64,000 nucleotides of DNA from Dyella monticola (GCF_003363155.1 NZ_QRBE01000010.1:62001-126000); one strand, 5' to 3'; counted from the stretch's first letter, positions 27,204 to 36,224 are shown. The notes: generated by a model from the sequence alone, not told the origin. Numbers and translations: made by a program.

Positions 27204-28037
27204 TTACGGACGGCCTAGCGCGATGCGTGCGGCCGCGTACCAGTTAGGTGCACGTCGCAGGTCGATCAGCAGGCGACGCCATTCGCCGAACAGCAGCCCA
27301 AGCGGGTTGTTCGTGCCAAGCGGGTGGTCAAGGCCATAGCGCAAGGGTTCGTCTTTGCGTTCGGCGGCGAAGGTGCCGAACATCCGATCGAAAATAATCA
27401 ACGCGCCGCCATAGTTCTTGTCGATGTAAGGCGCATTGGACGCGTGATGAACGCGGTGATGCGCAGGCGTATTGAGAATCCATTCGAGCGGACCTAAGTT
27501 GATTCGCGCCTCGGTGTGCAGGAAGAACTGGAAGCGAAGATCCAGCGCCAGCAGGATGATGACCATGCGCGGATCGAAGCCCAGCATCATCACCGGCAAA
27601 TACACCAGCCAACCGGCGGAGATCAGGTTCGTCCATCCCAGGCGAACGGCCGAGAGCAACGTCATCTCTTCGGGCGTGTGATGCACGGCATGACTGGCCC
27701 ATAGCCAGCGCACTTCATGGCTCAGGCGGTGGTACCAGTAATAGGCGAATTCCACGACGAAGAAGCCGATGACCCACACTCGCCAGTCGTGCATCGAGAA
27801 ATGCCACGGCGCGAAATGCCAGGCCAGCGCAAACACGGGGGCGAGAATCAGCGCGGTCAGGGCATCGGTCAGTGTGTGGCCCATGGCAATGAGCAACGTG
27901 CTTCCCGAGCTACGAAAGTTGTAACCCTTGCCGATCACGAATAGACGCCACAGCATTTCGACCACCACGGTGATCAAGGCAAGTGGCAGAAACCCGGGTA
28001 TATGGACCGTTCGGAAATGATGAAGGATGGGCTGCAT
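27204..28037 (-). CDS. Sterol desaturase/fatty-acid hydroxylase family protein
   Basis: Integral-membrane di-iron enzyme of 277 residues. Four to five hydrophobic helices carry the histidine boxes: YWYHRLSHEVRWLWASHAVHH, followed by a further cluster TPAHHRVHHASN. These match the FA_hydroxylase superfamily pattern HxxxH, HxxHH and HxxHH. The substrate (sterol-like, hopanoid or fatty acyl) cannot be deduced. It is transcribed divergently from the two-component pair with a shared 290-base control region. Confidence 0.88.
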   Translation of the reverse strand: MQPILHHFRTVHIPGFLPLALITVVVEMLWRLFVIGKGYNFRSSGSTLLIAMGHTLTDALTALILAPVFALAWHFAPWHFSMHDWRVWVIGFFVVEFAYYWYHRLSHEVRWLWASHAVHHTPEEMTLLSAVRLGWTNLISAGWLVYLPVMMLGFDPRMVIILLALDLRFQFFLHTEARINLGPLEWILNTPAHHRVHHASNAPYIDKNYGGALIIFDRMFGTFAAERKDEPLRYGLDHPLGTNNPLGLLFGEWRRLLIDLRRAPNWYAAARIALGRP

Positions 28038-28139
28038 GACGAAACTCTGAGTGGGGATGATGGTGCGCTGGAGATCCTGCGCTTGGGTCGAAAGCTTGGT
28101 CCCGACTCGTAACCTGGCGATGTCTGCCCGCGTCGACTT

Positions 28140-28156
28140 TGTAACAACCTGTTACA
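28140..28156. promoter_or_regulatory. TGTAAC-N5-GTTACA palindrome in a divergent control region
   Basis: TGTAACAACCTGTTACA lies between the desaturase gene and the response-regulator gene. The 12-mer TGTAACAACCTG recurs at the 3' end of the kinase gene (30378). It is a candidate binding site for the encoded OmpR-type regulator. Confidence 0.5.
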
Positions 28157-28329
28157 GCACACAGGTATTTGTTTTTACGTGGAAAATAGGCGCCCATGCG
28201 ACGGCGAAGACGGTAGCCAGGTCGATGGCGGCACCCCCCGGCATGACGATCGTATTCACGCGCACGCTCGCAGCCTGGGCCGCGGCACGCGGGTGCATAA
28301 TGGCCGCGCCGTACCACTGGCGAGGAGCC

Positions 28330-29058
28330 ATGTCCGTGAACGAGCGCCCCCCGCGCGTCATCGTGCTGGACGATGATGCTGAATTACGCAGCATGCTGCG
28401 CCGCTACCTGACCGATAACGGCTTCCAGGTGCAGGCCATCGATAGCGCCGAGCAGCTTGATCGTCTATTGCAGCGCGAACCGTTCGACGCTCTGGTGCTG
28501 GATTTGATGATGCCGGGCGAGGACGGGCTTTCGATCTGTCGCCGCTTGCGCGCGAGCGGGCAGACCATTCCCATTCTTATGCTGACCGCGCGCGGCGATT
28601 CGGTCGATCGCATTATCGGCCTGGAAATGGGCGCGGACGATTACCTGCCCAAGACGTCCGAACCACGCGAGCTGGTCGCCCGGTTGAATGCAATGCGGCG
28701 ACGCCAGCAGATGCTGCACAGCACGGAAGTTTGGGGTAACGACGAAGTCACCCAATTCGGCCCGTTCACACTCAACATTTCACGCATGGAGCTGCAACGT
28801 GATGGCCAATCGATTCCGCTCACCAATATGGAATTCCAATTGCTGCGTGTGTTTGCCGCCAATCCGCGCCGGCCGATGAGCCGTGATCACCTGCAGGACA
28901 AGGTCAAGGGGAAAGATTACGAGGCGATGGACCGCGCGCTGGATGTGCAGATCTCGCGTCTGCGCCGCAAGATCGAAGACGATCCCGCCGCGCCGCGTTA
29001 TATACGCACAGTGTGGGGCGTCGGCTATATGTTCACGCCGGACGGCGGCAATGCGTAA
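28330..29058 (+). CDS. OmpR-family response regulator
   Basis: Two-component regulator of 242 residues. The start at 28330 has CGAGGAG upstream; the frame is open further 5' but without signals. The receiver domain (about 8-122) has DDD at 14-16, phospho-acceptor Asp58 in LVLDLMMPGEDG and Lys in LPKTSEP. The C-terminal winged helix (about 140-238) has the OmpR type features MEFQLLRVFAANPRRPMSRDHL and IRTVWGVGYMF. It overlaps the kinase gene by eight bases. The stimulus is unknown. Confidence 0.93.
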   Translation: MSVNERPPRVIVLDDDAELRSMLRRYLTDNGFQVQAIDSAEQLDRLLQREPFDALVLDLMMPGEDGLSICRRLRASGQTIPILMLTARGDSVDRIIGLEMGADDYLPKTSEPRELVARLNAMRRRQQMLHSTEVWGNDEVTQFGPFTLNISRMELQRDGQSIPLTNMEFQLLRVFAANPRRPMSRDHLQDKVKGKDYEAMDRALDVQISRLRRKIEDDPAAPRYIRTVWGVGYMFTPDGGNA

Positions 29059-30382
29059 GTTGCGCTGGTGGCCGCGTTCGCTGTTCGGCCGCAACCTGCT
29101 GCTGCTGTTGGGGCTTATTGCGATCGCGCAGATGTCCACGATCGTCCTTTATGTATTGCTGCAGCGCCCTCGCGTGATGGAGGTGGCGCAGTTGGTCGCC
29201 ACCCAGGTGAACATGCTCGATGCTGCGCTATCGCAGGTGCACGCGACGGATCGTGACGCCTACGTGGCGCGCCTGAACCGCCTCGGCGTGCTCAGCGCCC
29301 AGCTTGCCGAACCGCCACCGGAAGATTTTGCATACCGCACTCCGCTGGCGAAGCTGTTCATTCGCGAAGTGCGGCGAAACTTGTCCAAGGGCATCACCCT
29401 GCGCATGACCAGCGTTCCGCGCTTGAGTATCTGGGTACACCTGAACATCAGTGGTGAGCGTTACTGGATACGGTTTCCTATCAACGCGTTGGTTCCTTAT
29501 CGCTGGCTGACTTCCGCGCTGGCCTTGTGGTTTTCTCTGGCGCTGTCGGCCGCGCTTGGCGCGCTGTTGATTCAGCGGCGCATCAATCGTCCACTGCGCG
29601 ACATCGCCGATGCTGCACAGAATGTCGGCGCCGGCGGGCGACCTGCACGCTTGCCTATCTATGGTGCAAGCGAACTGGCCGTATTGGCGAAACAGTTCAA
29701 TGCCATGCTGGATAACCTGGAAGAGATGGAGTCGAGCCGCACCGTCATGCTCGCCGGCATCTCGCACGACATCCGCTCGCCGCTGGCCAAGCTGCGGCTC
29801 ACCTTGGCGATGGACAAGCACGCCAGCGAACTGCCCGTGGGCCAGTACATCGACCAGATCGATGCCATCATCGGTCAATTCATCGACTTCGGTCGCGTGG
29901 GTAGCGATGAGCGCATCGTCGAGGACGATTTGAATGTACTGGTCGAAGAGTTGGCCGCCGGGTTTGCCAAACGAGGCCATGTTTTCGCATTGAAGCTCGA
30001 ACCGCTGCCGGCATGGCCATTGCGGCCGGTCGCCATGATGCGCCTGGTGCAGAATCTGATGGAAAACGCAGTGAAGTACGCCGGGGTCGGCCTGGAAGTA
30101 CACACCTATATGGAGCGCGACAGCCTGGTGCTGGCCGTGCTCGACGCGGGTCCCGGCCTGGTGGAAGGCGATGAAACACGCTTGCTTCAGCCGTTCACGC
30201 GAGGCGACATCGGGCGCTCCAACACCAGCGGTTCGGGGCTCGGGCTGGCCATTGTCGATCGCGTTGCGCGCCTGCACGGAGCCCGGCTGCAGTTGCGTCG
30301 CCGCCAACCCAGGGGCATGGAGGCTCGGGTGGTGTTTTCACCCGTCGCATCGACGGCTGCCACCTCCTCCGCAGCGCTGTAA
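29051..30382 (+). CDS. EnvZ-type sensor histidine kinase
   Basis: Membrane sensor kinase of 443 residues with two transmembrane helices (about 12-37 and 152-174) enclosing a periplasmic domain of about 115 residues. It continues with HAMP (about 175-228), H-box GISHDIRSPLAKL with His239, N-box QNLMENAVKYAG, G1 VLDAGPGL and G2 GSGLGLAIV. The H-box with SHDIRSPL fits EnvZ-like kinases. It forms a pair with the upstream regulator. Confidence 0.93.
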   Translation: MRKLRWWPRSLFGRNLLLLLGLIAIAQMSTIVLYVLLQRPRVMEVAQLVATQVNMLDAALSQVHATDRDAYVARLNRLGVLSAQLAEPPPEDFAYRTPLAKLFIREVRRNLSKGITLRMTSVPRLSIWVHLNISGERYWIRFPINALVPYRWLTSALALWFSLALSAALGALLIQRRINRPLRDIADAAQNVGAGGRPARLPIYGASELAVLAKQFNAMLDNLEEMESSRTVMLAGISHDIRSPLAKLRLTLAMDKHASELPVGQYIDQIDAIIGQFIDFGRVGSDERIVEDDLNVLVEELAAGFAKRGHVFALKLEPLPAWPLRPVAMMRLVQNLMENAVKYAGVGLEVHTYMERDSLVLAVLDAGPGLVEGDETRLLQPFTRGDIGRSNTSGSGLGLAIVDRVARLHGARLQLRRRQPRGMEARVVFSPVASTAATSSAAL

Positions 30383-30394
30383 CAACCTGAAACA
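30378..30394. promoter_or_regulatory. Second copy of the TGTAACAACCTG motif
   Basis: TGTAACAACCTGAAACA overlaps the kinase stop codon and lies 124 bases before the EF-hand gene. Twelve bases are identical to the palindrome at 28140, and the right arm is degenerate (GAAACA). It may put the EF-hand gene under the same regulator. Confidence 0.45.
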
Positions 30395-30517
30395 TTTTCG
30401 CCCGCGCGGGCAATATTCACCCAACATCTCATGCGTAGCATGTCTTTCGTCGGCCGAGCTTCCTCGCCGGCGCGGCCCCATTCGCGGTCGCTTTCCCCAC
30501 TTTATAGGTACTTATTT

Positions 30518-30805
30518 ATGCGCAAGATCCATTCCGTTTTCCTGGTTGCGCTGCTGCTGCCCGTCATCGCGACGGCCGCGCCGCAAACGTCCCCCGATTC
30601 TCCGCGCGCGCAGCAGATGATGCGGATGCTGGAGCAGCGGTTCGCTGCCGCCGATACCAATCACGACGGCAAACTGACCCTGGCCGAGGCGCAAGCAGGC
30701 ATGCCGCGCGTAGCGCAGCATTTTGCCGATATCGACACGAATCATCAGGGTTACATCACGCTCGATCAGATCAAGCTTTTTATGGCCAGCCGCGCCGGCG
30801 GCTGA
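30518..30805 (+). CDS. Small secreted EF-hand protein
   Basis: A 95-residue exported protein with signal peptide ending TAA-A and two EF-hand loops: DTNHDGKLTLAE (about 46-57) and DTNHQGYITLDQ (about 73-84). Both keep the acidic or Asn/His residues at positions 1, 3 and 5 and Gly at 6, though the second lacks the usual acidic residue at 12 (Gln). It is likely a periplasmic calcium-binding protein. The gene follows the two-component pair and may be its target. Confidence 0.8.
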   Translation: MRKIHSVFLVALLLPVIATAAPQTSPDSPRAQQMMRMLEQRFAAADTNHDGKLTLAEAQAGMPRVAQHFADIDTNHQGYITLDQIKLFMASRAGG

Positions 30806-30836
30806 GCTCATGCACGACGGTTAGTGCACGCTTTTT

Positions 30837-30895
30837 GGCAAGACGGCATCAACACCTCCCCTCCCCCGCACCCGGTGCCGTCTTGCCCCCTTTTA
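30837..30895 (+). terminator. Long hairpin after the EF-hand gene
   Basis: A perfect 12-bp stem, GGCAAGACGGCA (30837-30848) with TGCCGTCTTGCC (30876-30887), is followed by CCCTTTTAT. It lies 32 bases after the stop codon. Confidence 0.7.
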
Positions 30896-30899
30896 TAAC

Positions 30900-30928
30900 C
30901 ACCCGCACACGATGCGGGTGTTTTTTTG
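30900..30928 (+). terminator. Second intrinsic terminator after the EF-hand gene
   Basis: CACCCGCA and TGCGGGTG flank CACGA, followed by a run of seven T. Together with the preceding hairpin this is a tandem terminator. Confidence 0.85.
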
Positions 30929-31330
30929 TGCAGCGAGATAAAAGTCTGCATGCGAAAAACAGCCGCAGGATTATCTGGCGCTTTTGCGTAACGGCACACT
31001 CGATGACGGGGTTTCAATGGATGAGTTAAGCCTGCAAGGCATCCACTATCTCGGCGTTTTCCGAGCTGCTACGCCCTGTAACGGGAGGGATTTCAAAAAG
31101 CATGTCGTTAACGACCGCCTGAGCGTGCGCTGGTTCTTCACCGTCACCCCGGCATTCGCCTGTACAACGGTGATGCAGGGAATGACACCTTGAGAAACGT
31201 AAGGACTCCTCGGCATCAAATCAGCCTTTGGTAATCCGGACGACCTCATCAATAACATGTCACCGCGATAGCGACTGATGCGCTGCTCGATCAAGCGATT
31301 CGCCAATGACAATACCGGTTACACAGCAAA
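30929..31330. other. Gene-free stretch
   Basis: About 400 bases between the tandem terminator and the terminator of the minus-strand Ser/Gly-rich gene. It contains a degenerate copy of the dispersed repeat (near 31140-31190, GGGAATGACACC). No gene supported. Confidence 0.45.
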
Positions 31331-31361
31331 GCCCCGGTCCACGCTATTGGCGGACCGGGGC
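31331..31361 (-). terminator. Intrinsic terminator of the Ser/Gly/Asn-rich gene
   Basis: GCCCCGGTCC and GGACCGGGGC form a perfect 10-bp stem with an 11-base loop; on the minus strand it is followed by TTTGCTG. It lies 15 bases after the minus-strand stop. Confidence 0.8.
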
Positions 31362-31375
31362 CTCCTCGCTTTTCC

Positions 31376-32077
31376 TCAGTTGCAGCTGACCGCTGAACCG
31401 CTGGCGTTGGTGCAGCTCGCGGTGTGCGTGATGCCTTGCCCTGGCGTGGAAACAGTGCTGCCATTGTAGGATCCGCCACTGGCATTGGTCGCGCTGGTGT
31501 TACGCGTCGTCGCACCATTGTTGCTGCTCACCGCGGTGTTGTAGCTGCCGTTCGGCCCACTGCCGTTGCGACTGTAACCCTGGCCTTGCGTATACGTGCC
31601 GCTATGGCTGTACGTCTGCCCGTCTGCATTGGTCGCCGTGGCGGTGTGCGTGGTCACGCCGTTGGACGTGCTGGTGGAGGTTTCATAGCTACCACGCTGC
31701 CCGCTGCCGCTGGACTGGCTACTGCCGGACCAGGTGCCGTTGGTGCCACGCGAATACGCGCCATTGCTCGAAAAATTACCGCCGGAGGAAGTATGGCCGG
31801 AATTGGAAAAATTGGCTTGGGCCGAACCATTGGGGTTGCTGCTATAGCTGTTGTGGCCGCTGTAACTGCCACCATTCACACCATTTGCCCAATGGCGGCC
31901 TTGATGGGTCGTGGCATTGCCTGACCAAGTCGTGTAGCCACCGCCGCCCGCACTGCCGCGCGGACCATAACCACCCGCGCCGTGGAAGCGCGTTTGTGCC
32001 GGTGCGCTGGTGGCCACGGCCAGGGCAGCGACCAACACGGCCCCTGCTAACAATTTCAAGGTTGGTAATACTCGCAT
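31376..32077 (-). CDS. Secreted Ser/Gly/Asn/Thr-rich repetitive protein
   Basis: A 233-residue exported protein. The start at 32077 has AGGAG eight bases upstream, and the signal peptide ends APA-Q. The mature chain is almost all S, G, N, T, Y and A. The C-terminal half holds degenerate repeats built on T-A/S-T-N-A-x-G followed by a Tyr or Ser segment (HTATATNADG, RNTSATNASG, HTASCTNASG), ending with two Cys. It looks like an adhesin-like or matrix protein; no known family is recognised. Confidence 0.65.
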   Translation of the reverse strand: MRVLPTLKLLAGAVLVAALAVATSAPAQTRFHGAGGYGPRGSAGGGGYTTWSGNATTHQGRHWANGVNGGSYSGHNSYSSNPNGSAQANFSNSGHTSSGGNFSSNGAYSRGTNGTWSGSSQSSGSGQRGSYETSTSTSNGVTTHTATATNADGQTYSHSGTYTQGQGYSRNGSGPNGSYNTAVSSNNGATTRNTSATNASGGSYNGSTVSTPGQGITHTASCTNASGSAVSCN

Positions 32078-32237
32078 CTCATATTCTCCTGCCAAAAAAG
32101 GGACGTCGACATGACAGGTCCCGACGAGGAGCGATTCTGGATGGCGGATTTAAATGAGTTATGTAGGAAACGAGGGCAAATGTAAGAACGTGTTACCGCG
32201 AAGCGTTGCGCGTACGGGAGAACTTGTCGCCTTTGCT

Positions 32238-32265
32238 CGTCATTCCGGCCTGCGCCAGAATAACG
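32238..32265. repeat. Degenerate dispersed GTCATTCCGGC repeat
   Basis: CGTCATTCCGG and a partly matching CCAGAATAACG arm form an imperfect hairpin between the divergent Ser-rich and PNGase-A-like genes. It belongs to the family of 981-1097. Confidence 0.6.
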
Positions 32266-32374
32266 AGTAAAAACGGGCGAAACCTCAGCCTATGTGCTGC
32301 TCTTCCGCTCGCCAGAAGACCCCATCCAGTGCATGCTTGCGGCTACCGTTCCAAGCCATCGCAGGATGATCGAC

Positions 32375-34171
32375 ATGCACCATCTGGTTCGCCCAGGCTT
32401 TACCCTTACCCTTGCACTCGCGCTGCCCAGTGCGCTCATCGCCGCGCAGACATCGCCTGCCGTGGGCGGCCGCGGCGTTGCCATTGCCGATGCGCCGATA
32501 CCGCGCCCTGCCGGTACAGCTTGCATTGCCACGCTGTATTCCGATGTCGCGTTCGACGATCATGGCGATGCCACCTCGCGCGCGGCGAAACCCCGCGAGT
32601 GGACCTACACGCCACCTGCGCAATGCGCCGGGCCGTGGTCGAAAGTGGTGCTGGAAGCGGATTTCTCGGTGACCGCCGGGCGGCAATACGACCGCACGGT
32701 CAGTCTATGGCTCAAGGGTGTGAATCTTTTCTACGGCACTACGCAGGAACCCAGTGCCAAGGTCAGCCCGCACTGGCACGTCGAGCGCGACGTGACCGAT
32801 TACGCCGGCTTGTTTCATGACGGCGGACACGGCCAGACCATCCTCAACAACTGGATTGATGCCACCCGTGCCGGCGTGATCCACGGCAGTGCGCAATTGG
32901 TGTTTTATCCGGCCACAGCGGACAGCAACGCTGCGTTGCCTGCCGATCTGGCCATCGGTCTGGTCGGTGACAACAACGGGCATCCAGTAGACGTGCAGAA
33001 CGGGAATGAAACGCTCTCGCGCACGCTCACCCTGCCGCGCAATGTCGAGCGCGTGGCGCTGGATTTGATTGCGCAAAGCCAAGCCGTGGACGAGCAATGG
33101 TACATGTGCATCGACGATGCCGACATGCAACCCACGCGCGAATTTTCGCTCGGACCACCAAATGCGGGCGATCCACTGGAACAGTGCCCCGGCGGTAACT
33201 TCCGCGAGGTGGCCGTAAGCATCGACGGCCAGCCGGCAGGCCACGCGCCGGTTTATCCGTGGACCTACACCGGTGGCGTGGACCCCAATCTATGGCGGCC
33301 CACCACGGACATCCAGACGCTCAACTTCACGCCGTATCGCGTGAACCTTACGCCCTTTGCCGCGCTGCTGGACGATGGCAAGCCACACACTGTGGCGGTG
33401 CGTGTGCTGGATGCACACGACTTCTTCAGCCTCGCCGCCAACCTGCTCGTTTGGCGCGACCAACAACGCGACGTGCTCACTGGCAAGCTCACCCAAAACA
33501 CGCTTGCCACGCAGCAGACTGACCCGCCACCACAGGTGCAGCGCCACTTCAAACACGGTACCGGCGGCACGTTGCAGGGCGAAGTCGATACGCTGCAAAA
33601 AAGCCATTACATCATCACCGGCGAACTGCAAACCTCGCACGGAAAAATCGTCACCCGCGTCGAACAACACGCGGATTTTGATAACCGCCAAAGCTTCGAT
33701 CATCCGTCGAAAGATACCTACAGCCAGCGCATTGCCATGCACACGCAAGTGACCGACGACGTACGCACCACCACCGATGCCGGTACCACCCAGCACACGC
33801 ATCACCTCGAATACCCGCTGCTCATCGACATCCGCAAACAGGTTCACGCAAACGGCGACTTCACCGCGGACATCACCCTGCAGCAGGGCTACCTGAGCAA
33901 ACGCCAGCGCACGGAGAACGGCCACGTAAGCTTCTGGTCCACGCTCGACAACCATCTCGTCAGCCACAGCAATACCGACTTCAACGCCGGCGGCACGGGC
34001 ATCACCGGTTCGCGCGGACAACACGGTCAACAGTCGTACCGCTTCAGCGATTCGCTTGGCAGTTGCTACGCGCAGCAGGTGGAAACACGCGACCAGGCTG
34101 TCGTCGCCGTCGAGTCGGGCCACGGTTGCCCGAATCAGGCCAACCATTTGGACGGCCATTCGCAGCTTTGA
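32375..34171 (+). CDS. Secreted PNGase-A-like peptide-N-glycosidase
   Basis: Predicted exported peptide-N4-(N-acetyl-beta-glucosaminyl)asparagine amidase A family protein, about 598 residues. The start at 32375 (AGGA eight bases upstream) gives a signal peptide ending IAA-Q. Family features include ATLYSDVAFDDHGD, the WSKVVLEADFSVTAGRQYDR segment, LWLKGVNLFYGTTQEPS, VPYRVNLTPF-type region (TPYRVNLTPFAALLDDGK) and HTVAVRVLDAH. PNGase A enzymes remove N-glycans, including core alpha-1,3-fucosylated plant types. For a soil or plant-associated bacterium this would fit glycan scavenging. Catalytic residues were not assigned. Confidence 0.8.
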   Translation: MHHLVRPGFTLTLALALPSALIAAQTSPAVGGRGVAIADAPIPRPAGTACIATLYSDVAFDDHGDATSRAAKPREWTYTPPAQCAGPWSKVVLEADFSVTAGRQYDRTVSLWLKGVNLFYGTTQEPSAKVSPHWHVERDVTDYAGLFHDGGHGQTILNNWIDATRAGVIHGSAQLVFYPATADSNAALPADLAIGLVGDNNGHPVDVQNGNETLSRTLTLPRNVERVALDLIAQSQAVDEQWYMCIDDADMQPTREFSLGPPNAGDPLEQCPGGNFREVAVSIDGQPAGHAPVYPWTYTGGVDPNLWRPTTDIQTLNFTPYRVNLTPFAALLDDGKPHTVAVRVLDAHDFFSLAANLLVWRDQQRDVLTGKLTQNTLATQQTDPPPQVQRHFKHGTGGTLQGEVDTLQKSHYIITGELQTSHGKIVTRVEQHADFDNRQSFDHPSKDTYSQRIAMHTQVTDDVRTTTDAGTTQHTHHLEYPLLIDIRKQVHANGDFTADITLQQGYLSKRQRTENGHVSFWSTLDNHLVSHSNTDFNAGGTGITGSRGQHGQQSYRFSDSLGSCYAQQVETRDQAVVAVESGHGCPNQANHLDGHSQL

Positions 34172-34381
34172 CCCGAACGCTGCGCGTATTTGGATTCAAA
34201 AAGAAAGCGGCGTGCACGCTCACCGGATGAAACGTGCACTCCGCCATGCCCACGCGATCTGGACCAGGCAAACCTGGCGTCGAAGATGCGCTCGACGTGC
34301 TGAATATCCACAAACGAATACCACCTGACCTGTCCGTGCTGTCCGCTACTGTTGGGTCTTCCACATACCTAGGCAGACCTC

Positions 34382-35149
34382 ATGGACACGCGCACACTCT
34401 CGTCCTCATCGCTCGTGACGACGCAGATCGCCCATCCTCCAAACAACAACACGTCGTTAGCTGACACGTCGACAGCGACACCGATACAGCCGGCCAGCAT
34501 CGAGCACGGCACGCCACTTCATGCGTTCTTCAAGGACGAATCCGTTCAACCGTTGTCCACAGCGGAACGCGGTCGCGTCGTGACAGCGCTCAAAACGGGG
34601 ATTGCGTGGGTCAAGCAAGCCATTGCTGCCCTGTCCAAACCCTTTTCGAAAGAGACGAAGGAGCTCGTGTCTGAACTCATCCCTGGCAGCCTTGAGAATC
34701 CGTCCGATCGGAAGATGCTCGAAAACCAGTTGAGCCACACCCTGGATGGCATGCAGACGATGCTCGACCGGCAAGCATCGAACGTGGGTAGCTCGGCAGA
34801 GATGCCTGGCTACAACGCCCTGACCAACCGGAAAACCGGCCAGATGCATATCTCAAGCGAATACCTATCTGACGCAAGCGATGGAAGCCTCGCCGCCACC
34901 CTCGTCCACGAAGCGTCGCATGCGTACGCCAATACGGACGACAACTGGGTGGTCGCTCCGCATACGCCGTCAAAGTGGGAATCCTTCAAGAGCATGTTCT
35001 CAAGCACTGCTCCACCCAAATTCGATCGAGCGGCGGCGCCCGGCAAAGAGCAGGCGTCCTATACGGCCCCAAACGCGATGGACAATGCCTACACGGTGCA
35101 ATATACGACCGAGGTATTGGCGGGGCGTCCTTATGACTCGTTAGAGTAG
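34382..35149 (+). CDS. Leaderless HExxH putative zinc metallopeptidase (aspzincin/effector-like)
   Basis: A 255-residue protein without signal peptide. Residues 1-45 are Ser/Thr/Pro/Asn-rich and look disordered, as in secretion-system substrates. Residues 95-255 include the zinc motif VHEASH (His176, Glu177, His180), closely followed by TDD (185-187), and an Ala/Asn-rich helix NAMDNAYTVQY near 220-230. This arrangement resembles M35-type aspzincins and metallopeptidase effectors. No obvious ribosome site precedes the ATG. Family assignment is tentative; the motif is directly visible. Confidence 0.6.
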   Translation: MDTRTLSSSSLVTTQIAHPPNNNTSLADTSTATPIQPASIEHGTPLHAFFKDESVQPLSTAERGRVVTALKTGIAWVKQAIAALSKPFSKETKELVSELIPGSLENPSDRKMLENQLSHTLDGMQTMLDRQASNVGSSAEMPGYNALTNRKTGQMHISSEYLSDASDGSLAATLVHEASHAYANTDDNWVVAPHTPSKWESFKSMFSSTAPPKFDRAAAPGKEQASYTAPNAMDNAYTVQYTTEVLAGRPYDSLE

Positions 35150-35262
35150 TTTTCAGTTCAAACGGCCGCGTACCTTCCGCAGTGTCGAAGGTACACGGTC
35201 GAATTACCTTCGCCCTGTAATCAGGCATGACTCATGCAGAACGCATTGCCCGCGTGTTGCGC

Positions 35263-36222
35263 TCAACGCAAGTCCGCGCGAAGTTCCCTGACCCCTCGCC
35301 CCAATCGTTGACGCAGCAAAGACCGTAACGTTGCACCATCGGCATAACCTACTTCGGCGGCAATCTCTTCGAGATCGACGCCTCCTTGAACGAGTGACCG
35401 CGCATGCTCGACGCGTAAGTCCTGAAAATAATCCAAGGGTGATTTGCCAAGAACGCTCTGACAGCGACGCTGCAACGTGCGTGCGCTGACGGCCAAGGCA
35501 CTGGCCGCCTGCTGCAGTGAAAAACCTTCCTTGAGGTGTTCTCTTGCCCACCGCTCGAAACGCACGATGAGCGGATCGGCCTGAGCCAAATGGTTGGGAA
35601 TGATGTAGGGCGCCTGCGAAGATCGAATATCGGCGAGCAGGTAGCGCGAGACCATCTGGGAGAGGTCCGGGCTGGCCTTGCGGATCAGCCAGAGAGCAAG
35701 GTCGAGATGTCCCATGGCCGCACCCGTAGTCACCAACCTTCCCGATGACACGAGCATGCGCGACTCATCGAGCGAAACGTTCGGATAGCGTTGACGAAAC
35801 AGCGGAGCGAGCCACCAGGTTGTGGTGGCTTCGTGCCCGTCAAGCAGGCCGGTTTCCGCCAAAAGAAACGAACCGATGCAAGAACTGGCGATATGCGCGC
35901 CTTTGCCGTGCCATGCCAGAAGGTGTTTGACCGCCTGCTTGACGTCTTTTCGCTCAAGCGCCGGGATGAGCGATTCCGGTGTTGATGTCGTCAAGGCCGG
36001 AACGATTATCCAATCCGGCTTTGCAACGGACGCGGCCTCTTGTGCCGGTATGAGAAACCCCTGCCCCGTGCGGACGCGTTTGCGCACGCCAACGATGGAA
36101 ACCTCGAACAGCGCCGTCTTGCTCCTGCGCTGGGCAAATCGGTTGGCGATCGCCAAGGCGTCCAAAGTCACGGTAAGGCCCGTATCGAAGAGCCCATCCA
36201 GAGCCAGGATGGAAATGCGCAT
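35263..36222 (-). CDS. GlxA-type transcriptional regulator (DJ-1/PfpI domain plus AraC HTH)
   Basis: A 319-residue regulator. Residues about 1-190 form a DJ-1/PfpI-like (GATase1-like) sensor domain (DGLFDTGLTVTLDAL, nucleophile-elbow-like IASSCIGSFLLAETGLLDG). Residues about 215-319 form the two AraC helix-turn-helix units (LQQAASALAVSARTLQRRCQ and LEEIAAEVGYADGATLRSLLRQRLG). It is divergent from two small genes and is likely to regulate them and itself through the inverted repeat just upstream of its start. Confidence 0.9.
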   Translation of the reverse strand: MRISILALDGLFDTGLTVTLDALAIANRFAQRRSKTALFEVSIVGVRKRVRTGQGFLIPAQEAASVAKPDWIIVPALTTSTPESLIPALERKDVKQAVKHLLAWHGKGAHIASSCIGSFLLAETGLLDGHEATTTWWLAPLFRQRYPNVSLDESRMLVSSGRLVTTGAAMGHLDLALWLIRKASPDLSQMVSRYLLADIRSSQAPYIIPNHLAQADPLIVRFERWAREHLKEGFSLQQAASALAVSARTLQRRCQSVLGKSPLDYFQDLRVEHARSLVQGGVDLEEIAAEVGYADGATLRSLLRQRLGRGVRELRADLR

Positions 36223-36224
36223 GG

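Noticed and set aside
28051-28329. N-terminal extension of the response regulator
   Set aside because: No ribosome site; CGAGGAG lies directly before ATG 28330, where the receiver domain starts.
29228-30307. Minus-strand frame opposite the sensor kinase
   Set aside because: Shadow frame; the plus strand carries all kinase motifs.
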